Shown: positions 56,149-64,000 of the stretch, piece after piece
Layout: each line of letters opens with the position of its first letter
Position numbering within the stretch: position 1 is the stretch's first letter
Origin: Siniperca chuatsi
Lineage: Eukaryota > Chordata > Actinopteri > Centrarchiformes > Sinipercidae
Reading direction: 5' to 3'
Length of the DNA stretch: 64,000 nucleotides
Assembly (NCBI RefSeq): GCF_020085105.1
Contig: NC_058046.1
Coordinates: 18,058,175 to 18,122,174, forward strand
Notes under the pieces: generated by a model
Database searches by the model: none
The model's input: the letters and a program-made list of their open reading frames with translations, nothing else
Told to the model about the DNA's origin: nothing
Translations under genes and position numbers: made by a program

Positions 56149-56876
56149 TTACAACTGATATGTGACCCTCCACACAAGTTTATGAAACTGTAATTGTCGA
56201 CAAATTAAGCAGTTAACAGGCAACACAACGCTCGGTACCAAGACCAGCAGCCGATGCACGTGTCGTTTGACATGCGCGGAGGAGGCGGTGCGAGCAGCAA
56301 CTAGGACCCAGATGAAGGGGTGGACCGTTTGTGCGCCTGTATAAAAAAATAAAGCAAACATCAACCAAAGCTCAGTGTCGCGTTTGCTCTTTACATTTTT
56401 GTTGTATGTTAATGCACGCGCACATCCGTTTTTAGTATATCTCATTAATGCCTCCAAAATAAGTTTTTACTTTATTGCAACTTTTAAACAATCCAGACAA
56501 TACAGGGAACAATATTTTCAACCCATTCAGAAATGTTTACAAGTTCTGTAACGGAGCTGAAGGGAGTAACTGTAACCACTTTCTTCAGATTTTAAGTCTG
56601 GTCAACTAGAAATCATACAATCATCAGAATAAACTGACATGAAATAAAATGCATGATTCAACCACATCTGAGACCCACCCCCTTCCCTTCTCCCTCTCTC
56701 CTGTTGGTGCCAGGGATTCTTGAGAGATGCAGACTGAAGCTGAGTAGGAGCAGGTAGTGAGAGAAAAAATAGTGCAGAGCAATAAAAAGCTGGATACAGA
56801 GAAATAGAATCATAGAGAAATTAGACTTCGCACAAGGACATCTAAGGATATGTGTGAAGCATTTCATCAGTTCATC
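56149..56876. promoter_or_regulatory. Divergent pes1/p2rx2 intergenic region
   Basis: The start codons are 728 bp apart and the genes point away from each other, so this interval must hold both 5' leaders and promoters, unless p2rx2 has distant leader exons. The pes1-proximal half has several CpGs (56230-56300). The p2rx2-proximal half has no obvious TATA box at a fitting distance. Confidence 0.5.
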
Positions 56877-59800
56877 ATGGGGCTGCGGCTTTTTATAAAG
56901 GAGTATTTTCTTGGTTTCTGGGACTATGAGACACCAAAGGTGATGGTGGTTAAAAACAGAACTCTTGGAGTCATATACAGAGGTGTTCAGTTTCTTGTGA
57001 TCACCTATTTCATCTGGTAAGCTTCATGTTTGTGTACTTTCATGCCCACTGTATGTGCTAAAAGGGACAATCTATGAAACTGAAAAGCTTTGGTAACTTC
57101 ACTTTGTTGATTTTTCTACATATTTTGTTATCAGATGTATCATGTGTTAGTTTTAATGCTTCTTTTAGGATTGTATTTGCCAGCAATATGCTTTTGTGTG
57201 TTAAGACTTTTTCCTCAAACCCATAAATTGCAGTTCTGTGGAGAGGAAATGCCTCATTAGCAATAAACTGGAAAAAAACAGCATAATTGATGGAAACATA
57301 ACTGATGTCAAGAATTATGGTTGCGTCTGTCTATTATTAGACATGTAATTTGAACAGTTTTCATAGACTTTGATTTTGTAAAGCTCTTAATATTCATCTT
57401 ATTGTTTTAAATCTTAATCTATTTCTTAGATTAGATGTCAAGAGTTTAATGATTGAAGTGCGTCATCTTTTCTTCTTCTGGCTTCAGCAAACAGGGCTGA
57501 ATAGATCCAGGGTAATCTGATACCTCCAATATAAATTGACGTCATGACATAAAATGTGATATTGGGTCTGTCTGTTCTATCATCCTGAAGGTACGTCTTC
57601 ATAAGTCAGAAAGCCTACCAAGAGAGTGAAACTCGTCCAGAGAGCTCTGTTTACACGCTCATGAAAGGCACAGCAGTTCATGGAGATGATATCTTGGACA
57701 CTGTGGAGTATGCTCGACCCTCAGAGGTGAGTCCAGAACAAATGCTGCAATACAATCAAGGAAGTCTCACCTCCTATACGTTGTCAGCATCATTATGTCT
57801 TCACACCAGAGTAAACTCTTCTGACCAATAGTATTTTTGTGGCATTTCCCTCACAGGGCGGTGATGTGATTAGTACAATATTGAGACGCGAAGTTACATA
57901 TGATCAGAGGCAAGGAACCTGCGCTGAGGTGAGAGGTCAACAAAAGCTTTCTCAATGAAAACAGCTACTAGTATGCAAGGAAAGACATTGCTTTAAAAGC
58001 GTATCAGTTACATTAGACACCTTTATTCTCCCATGACTGAGCATCTGTCTTATTTCACTTCAGTATTTCAAAGTTGCCAATGCCAACTGTACGACAGACT
58101 CTGACTGTGTCCAGGGAGAGGTTGACTTTGATGGCCATGGTACAGTTTTTATTCCTCACAAAATCATTCTTCAATCTTGATTTGTCTGTATTTGCCACAG
58201 TTTCTTTGATCTGTTTTAAACACAGGCAGAAGGACCGGCAGATGTGTTCAGTACTACAACCACACCTTCAAAACCTGTGAGATCCATACCTGGTGTCCTA
58301 TTGAGGAGTACGCTGTAGTACGGTAAGGCAGATGGTAGATAATCTCTGCCAAGTTGGTTGGTCAAGTTCAAGTCAGGTTTATTTGGATCACCCAAAGAAA
58401 AGGGAAAAGATAAAAATATTGTAACCCATAAACAAAATAAGAAAAACCTTGTGAAGAAGCAGCTCAAAGACAGACCCCCATATCTGGGATAAAAGTATTA
58501 CAGAAATTAAAATAAAAAAGGTGCACAGCTATGCAGTGAGCTAAACACGCTTCCAATTAATGTTTTAAACAGCAGTTGGCCTTCAAAGTTTTACTGCAAG
58601 CAATTGTGAAACTCTGAAAAACTGTATTGGATAACAAATTCAATGATAGTGATTACAAAACAGAAAAAAGATTATATACCATGATAGTTAGGCCCATGGA
58701 TGGATTATGAGATGATGGGCCCCTAGTATTACAGTAAGGCATCTGTGCTAAGGCCCCATCCATGGTTAGACCAAAGATGTTGTAAAAATAAACTAATGTT
58801 AGTACAGTAACAAGTAAAACTGGATTCACAAATGTATAGACTAGCTGTCAAAATAGTTAGATTGTCCCTTATGCTAGGAAGAATCCTCAGTACAGATCAA
58901 CATTTAGTCCCCATAGGAAGTGCAACACATTAACCAATCTAGTAAACATACACACAGTCCACAAGAGTAAAGGTAAAAAAATGTAAAATATACTAGCCCA
59001 CAGTAAATGAACAGCTAACTGTATTTGTAATGTCGTATCAGCAGCACATTAGCCTCAGACAGCTAGGTTAATGGTAATAATAAGATTACTCTGATTATTT
59101 GTTGTCTTCAACAGAGAACCAGCATTAGTGGAGGCCATCAATTTCACGGTGTTCATCAGGAACTCTATCCACTTCCCCAGATTTAAAGTGCTGAGGTAGA
59201 CTACCTCCACACACACACACACACACACACACACGCAAAAAACACTGAAGCCAATGAAGAGCTGCAGAGATTCAGAAAAACTCATGTTCTTGTCTTTGGC
59301 AGGGGAAATATCAAAGATGCTTCAAACAAGCGTGGCATGCAGAAATACCTCAATAAGTGTCTTTATGATGAGGAGAAAGAGCCCTACTGTCCAAACTTCC
59401 GTCTGGGCTACATCGCAGATCAAGCAAGGGAGAATTTCAGTGAGCTCTGCAGGACTGTGAGTTCTGCACCACAAAATGTTTTCATTCATGAAGATTTCTG
59501 ATTTGAAAAATGTATACACGGTTGAAAAAGATGTCTTCTTATACACATATATCTTATTTATATATCTTATACACTTACTGTCTCTATGATATTTTAAGGA
59601 TGGCACACAGATGACCTTCTTTGTGATAAGCATTGCTTAAGATATAATCACTGCTGTTTTTGCTCAGGGAGGAGTGATAGGGGTTTTCATCAACTGGAAG
59701 TGTAACCTGGACCTGGATCCTTCACACTGTAAACCTACATATTCCTTCCGTCGTCTTGATCTCCGAAAGGATCAGGCCAACTCTGGTTACTACTACAGGT

Positions 59801-61075
59801 GAGCTCAAACGCCTAACACTAACTTTTGTGTTCAGTATTTTAAACTGTGTTTGTCACTTGTGGTAAGTTTCCCTGCCTTTACCCTTGTAATTTCTGTGTA
59901 ATTTTCCAGGTTTGCCAAATATTACAGTAAGGATGGGGTACAGTCTAGGACACTTATCAAGGCCTATGGCATCCGTCTGGATGTCATAGTACACGGACAT
60001 GTAAGTGGATACTCCACAGTGGTGGAAGAAGTATTCAGATCTTTTACTTGAGTAAATGTACTTAGTTATTTCACCACTGATACTCCATCATCACTACAGT
60101 TTATTTTCAGATTACTGTGGTGACTGTCATTACATTATTTGCATGTAATTTCTTATTCAGGCTGGTAAATTCAGTCCCATCCCAACCATTATCAGCACAG
60201 TGACTGCTATGACTTCAGTTGGGATTGTGAGTAATTACTGCTTTTATTTCTTATCTTGAGACTTTGAAGTGGCAGCGATCGCTCTTTGCACCGCAAACTG
60301 GTTTTTCCTTTTTTTCTTTTCACCCCTCTAGTGCACCATTATCTGTGACTGGATCATGCTGACGTTTATTGACAAGAATGAAGTCTACAGTGACAGAAAG
60401 TTTGATGAGGTGAGTAAAAGGCATCACATATTCAACCTCAACACATATTGACATATATGATGCTGATCATTAAAGGATAGCTAGTGAGATATTTTCAAAC
60501 ATTCTCAACAATCTACTGTTAAGAATACATACAGATGAATTTAAGAATTTAATTTGGAAACACTTTACACTATTGTGCACACAATTTTGAATAGTTACCG
60601 CAGAACGAGTAAGGAGCAAATTTAACTGATAATTAATGATTTGCTAATAAGTAGTTCCTGAACAACTCTGAATCAAGGACTATATAGTGGATAATGCTAT
60701 ATTAGTATATAGTTACATATTAGTTACTAATCTGGTGCATCATACTGAGTAGTTACCAGTAAACACAAGTAAAGCATCATCTTACCAAACTGACAAATAG
60801 TGTAAGAGTTTTTGCTAGAAATGAAAAAACAAAAAAAGATTCTGGATATTTTGGCATTTTTCACAGAAATAAATAGTAAAATGATTGATGGCTGAATTCC
60901 ATGTAGCTCATTTGGTTCCAGGGTCCTGGTATTTTGCATGCTGGCTCACTAAGTGAAGCATATCTGTCCTCCGCAGATTATCAAGGAGCCCAAGGTGCCC
61001 ATTTCCACTGAGCTCAGCTTCATCAACAGCTACGGCTCAAACCATTCAGACCTGTCAGACGGTGTGCCGCTGTAA
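56877..61075 (+). CDS. p2rx2: P2X purinoceptor, P2X2 type
   Basis: Twelve exons: 56877-57016, 57591-57726, 57857-57928, 58064-58139, 58226-58322, 59115-59195, 59303-59456, 59668-59798, 59910-60000, 60161-60226, 60332-60409 and 60977-61075. They give 406 residues with consistent phases. Two membrane segments (about 31-51 and 333-356) flank an ectodomain with all ten conserved cysteines. The C tail carries the YxxxK trafficking motif (YSDRK, 367-371). Closest features are P2X2: [37 protein letters not shown]2X trimers are ATP-gated cation channels of the plasma membrane. Two expected ATP contacts differ: Leu70 stands where Lys is usual, and Tyr294 where Asn of the NFR motif is usual; Lys72, Thr185, Arg296 and Lys313 are kept. 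ATG 56877 has the better context (A at -3, G at +4), but an in-frame ATG at 56850 would add nine residues. The convergent pole neighbour supports P2RX2 orthology. Confidence 0.93.
59208..59235. repeat. (CA)n microsatellite
   Basis: About 28 bp of perfect CA repeat in a p2rx2 intron, just after the donor of exon 6. Confidence 0.95.
60017..60079. mobile_element. 63-bp hAT miniature element with perfect 8-bp duplication
   Basis: The ends are CAGTGGTGGAAG and, in reverse complement, CAGTGGTGAAAT. The flanks are an identical ATACTCCA (60009-60016 and 60080-60087), the 8-bp target duplication expected of hAT transposition. Internally it holds GTATTCAGATCTTTTACTT, the right-end text of the family seen at 19339-20204. 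It lies 16 bp after the donor of p2rx2 exon 9. Confidence 0.85.
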
Positions 61076-61229
61076 TGCTGTCACAGTTGCCCCGGTCCTT
61101 GCTGGCCAAGAGTGTGGACTCTCCTCCATCAGCAGACTGTGGCAACAACAGCAACTCTGACTGGTTTCTCAGGTGTCTGCCGCAGCTCAGTTATGGACTG
61201 CCAGCAGTTGCTATGCTGTTGTTAGTGGG

Positions 61230-61235
61230 AATAAA
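61230..61235 (+). terminator. Candidate polyadenylation signal of p2rx2 (AATAAA)
   Basis: AATAAA is 155 nt after the p2rx2 stop. Another AATAAA is at 61984-61989, so alternative 3' ends are possible. Confidence 0.4.
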
Positions 61236-63052
61236 CTGACAGAGGACCACATCGACAGGCAGCTGGCTCTCTCAAAGTCTCTGCCTGTGCAGTGGATTTA
61301 GTTCATATATTATCTCAAACCTTGATTGACCCCAACTGTACAACAATGCAATTAATTGTTTCTCTTTCACTTGACATGACTTGAGAAGACACTTGGAAAA
61401 TGTGTTTATTTTCTCAGTATGAAAAGAAACTAAATCATTTCATAACAGACATATTTAAATATGCTGTAATAAGAAACTATGCCCATTTCTATCAATTTAT
61501 TGCAGACATTGCAAAAGATGTCCTCTATCAACTCAAGTTTCAGACAAGCATTACCATAATCTTACTAACAGTATATCATGAAACATTGACCTTTACTCTT
61601 ATAAATCTGCATTATTACAAACATAATACTGCACACCATGTTTAACGAGTCTTATTATTCTGATTCCTTTCCTTCGTACTTCAACCTGATGTGTTCAGCA
61701 TAACGAGAGGATACAGGAGGAAACGGTCAGGAGACGCACGAGGAGAACAATGAGCAGTAATCAAATAATACAGACATTTCCCATAAAATGGTTTCTCTAA
61801 CAAGATTGTGGGGAAGTGTGAATCCATCTGAACGCCTGAGAGCAATACAAACGTCAGTGGTGAACAGACTTAAGGCTCAAGTGTAACGGGTCGATATCTG
61901 CCACGATGGATGGAGGAGCACAATGGACAGTCACATGTCAGTTTGCAAATTGTGTGTTTATGACATGTAAAGAGGTGAAAAATAATAAAATGTTATATCT
62001 TAAAGGGTAGTGCTTGTTAATTTATTTCACTACTAACCTCAAAAATTGTTGTCTGATCCAAGATGTACTGAGAGGCTTACGACTGAAAATATAAAGAATT
62101 TAGTCACAGGCCGTTTAAGTGCTCTCATTCCTTCATTTGTACATGTACACTATGTATCAGTGAGAAGCTCTAAGGAGCCAATCTAATTGTGCCTCAGATC
62201 AGAGTCTGAAATGTGATAACTTCTAGGAGAAACCCATCAGCAAGCAAAGTAAGTCATCTGTGGGGCAATGAGGTTAACGTGATGGAGGTGCATGGGTTAA
62301 GATTATTGTAATCCAGACTTGCTCACAGTAATTGCTAACCACCAAATGATTTGGCCACATTAAATAACTGAAAAATGAATTCACAACCAGCCAGAAACTC
62401 TGATCTTTTCACATTTTCACTGTGAAAAAATGCATTAAAATGAAAAAACTCTCACCAGATGAAGACTTTCAGGAGGTTCAGATTTACCCAATAATTCCTC
62501 AAAAACAGAAAAATCAAAAACAGAAAAGGACCTAAATTATCTTCACAATTGCTACACCAAAGAAAAACTTGACAGTTAACGATTATGCAACTTGCAATAA
62601 AGCAGCATCGAGTATGTCTTACGTGTTTAACTGCAAGGTGAGCAGACACATTAGCACCCAAGTGAGGAAAATGCTCAGCCAATGTGTGACTGCTGATTAA
62701 TGAAGGTAGCAATGAAGATAGCACTCAGGATGTTCATACTTTTTCCTTTGTGGCAGACTTGCAGTCCTTACGACAGCACTAAGTAAAGTAACTTTGAAGT
62801 AAAAACATTTAGGTTCACATTTAAAACACTTGGAAAAATATTTATTAACAGTTAAAATCTGTAATTCACACACATGCATCATGTTATTATGGCATAATCA
62901 AGACTTCAAACATATCTACAGTCCATAATATTTCTCTTCTAACCTGCCTCGCCAGTCTAGGAAAGTTTCAAGATCGAGTGTTTTCCAGATTGAAAAGCAG
63001 TTGCCACAGATGCAGCTGAGGGAGTGTTGGACCTCTGTGGCGGATGTCACAT
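61236..63052. other. Tail-to-tail interval between p2rx2 and pole
   Basis: No coding sequence was recognised. The right part should be the pole 3' UTR; a minus-strand AATAAA at 62841-62846, 207 nt past the pole stop, is a plausible polyadenylation signal. Confidence 0.5.
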
Positions 63053-63391
63053 TTAGTGAGCGCTCTGGCTGATGTGTGGGCTCATAACAAGCAACCAGTC
63101 AATGGTCTCCTCCAGGAAGCTCATGTTGTAGTGGGACGCTATGTTCCGAAACACTGTGATCTGCTCAGAGAAGCTCTTTAAAATGTAAGAAAAGGAGAGA
63201 GAGAGAGAAAAAAAGGGCAGTTGTGAGAACAATGTCAAATGAGAACGACTGTGTACTTTCATCACTAAAGTGAATAATGGAATGTATTTGAGAGTAGAAA
63301 CCTTGGCTGGGAAAGTAAGGTCAAAATCTCCAGCACATCTGCAGTACAGGGGCATGTTCGCTTCCTTCACTCCTTTACATTTTGTACACAC
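63053..63391 (-). CDS. pole: DNA polymerase epsilon catalytic subunit, last two exons
   Basis: Exons 63302-63391 and 63053-63175 (stop TAA 63053-63055) encode the last 70 residues. They read VCTKCKGVKEANMPLYCRCAGDF, then SFSEQITVFRNIASHYNMSFLEETIDWLL and a short end. This matches the human POLE C terminus ([20 protein letters not shown] ... [21 protein letters not shown]). The C-x2-C and C-x-C pairs are ligands of the second C-terminal zinc module (CysB), through which the catalytic subunit binds the POLE2 B-subunit. POLE is the leading-strand replicative polymerase in the nucleus. The rest of the gene lies to the right of the window. In human, POLE is also convergent with P2RX2. The upstream phase is 0 at 63391. 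Confidence 0.92.
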   Translation of the reverse strand: MCTKCKGVKEANMPLYCRCAGDFDLTFPAKVSTLKYIPLFTLVMKVHSRSHLTLFSQLPFFSLSLSFSYILKSFSEQITVFRNIASHYNMSFLEETIDWLLVMSPHISQSAH

Positions 63392-63887
63392 CTAAAATCA
63401 CACAGAGTAATTAGCAGTGGGGAAGCTTCAGGAAAGAAATACTGAAAATGCTGCACAGACTGTTAAGCAACAGGTAATTCAAGTGAATGTGATGTTCGAA
63501 CAAAGGCAGCTACTGGAGCTGATCCCTAACTGTACCAACCTTCAGGTATAAATTTGTCATGAGGTAGGATGGAAGCTAGTTGGTTTTCCATGTTTTTTTA
63601 GTATTTCTTTGACAAATCCGTTTCACAAAGTGCATGTGCATTATTAGATGTTGTATAACAGATGCCGACCAATAATGAAGCTCTTCAATATCTACATTTT
63701 AAAGGTTAATTTGTTGATACTGATGGCACCTACAGCATGAGGTATTGCCCTACCCACTGTCCTAACCTTTGCAACAGAAGAGATTTGCTGTTGCCATATT
63801 TTGTTATGTTCAAAACTGTTGTTTTTTAAAAGATTATTATTATTATTATTTTAATAGTGACAGTAGATATACAGACAGGAAACATGG

Positions 63888-63916
<29 letters not shown>
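63888..63916. repeat. (TG)n microsatellite
   Basis: About 29 bp of TG repeat in the pole intron. Confidence 0.95.
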
Positions 63917-63918
<2 letters not shown>

Positions 63919-63949
63919 ACACAACAAAGACATTAAAGTTTATGGTATA

Positions 63950-64000
63950 CAGTGGTGTGAAAAAGTGTTTGCCCACTTCCTGATTTCTTTTTTTTTTTTG
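63950..64000. mobile_element. Tc1/mariner-like terminal inverted repeat, cut by the window
   Basis: Directly after a TA dinucleotide the text runs CAGTGGTGTGAAAAAGTGTT then TGCCCACTTCCTGATTTC. This is an end sequence I recall from an abundant teleost Tc1/mariner-like family. The rest of the element lies outside the window. Confidence 0.55.

Larger units (their letters stand above)
63392..64000 (-). other. pole intron, truncated by the window edge
   Basis: No exon was seen. It contains short TTA repeats (63834-63850), a TG microsatellite and a transposon end, listed separately. Confidence 0.6.

Overview
This is a vertebrate nuclear window, almost certainly from a teleost fish and probably a spiny-rayed (percomorph) one. 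Genes are split into short exons with GT-AG introns. Long (CA)n, (TAA)n and (TA)n microsatellites are frequent, and the interspersed repeats are of the kinds seen across teleosts: hAT-type MITEs, Tc1-like MITEs and L2/CR1-group LINE fragments. All gene calls come from reading spliced reading frames against remembered human family members. No search was run.

Layout from left to right: (1) 1058-4174, plus strand: the 3' part of an EHD/dynamin-like GTPase with C-terminal membrane segments, which I cannot name. (2) 9036-18305, minus: aifm3 (Rieske plus flavin oxidoreductase, AIF family), 18 coding exons. (3) 25736-26392, minus: a single-exon claudin of the CLDN22/24/25 type. (4) 28915-37243, minus: lztr1 (kelch-BTB-BTB adaptor for CUL3), 19 coding exons. 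(5) 41311-42856, minus: gal3st1 (galactosylceramide sulfotransferase), two coding exons. (6) 47233-56148, minus: pes1 (ribosome biogenesis), 15 exons. (7) 56877-61075, plus: p2rx2-type ATP-gated channel, 12 exons. (8) 63053-63391, minus: the last two exons of pole (DNA polymerase epsilon catalytic subunit), which continues past the right edge.

The genes do not form an operon or a pathway; this is ordinary vertebrate gene order. The neighbourhoods are informative. In human, PES1-GAL3ST1 lie on 22q12, AIFM3-LZTR1 on 22q11 and P2RX2-POLE on 12q24.33, so the window joins segments that are on two human chromosomes. The convergent p2rx2/pole pair supports the P2X2 assignment. pes1 and p2rx2 are divergent, with about 0.73 kb between start codons.

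I found no new multi-gene system. The observations most worth checking are: substitutions at two ATP-contact positions of the P2X channel; a plus-strand promoter and spliced-exon module inside an lztr1 intron; a GC-AG intron and a tight in-frame uORF in lztr1; GCTAAC/GTTAGC motif clusters at both the lztr1 and pes1 5' ends; a 63-bp hAT miniature element with a perfect 8-bp target duplication; and a cluster of three palindromic MITE copies.
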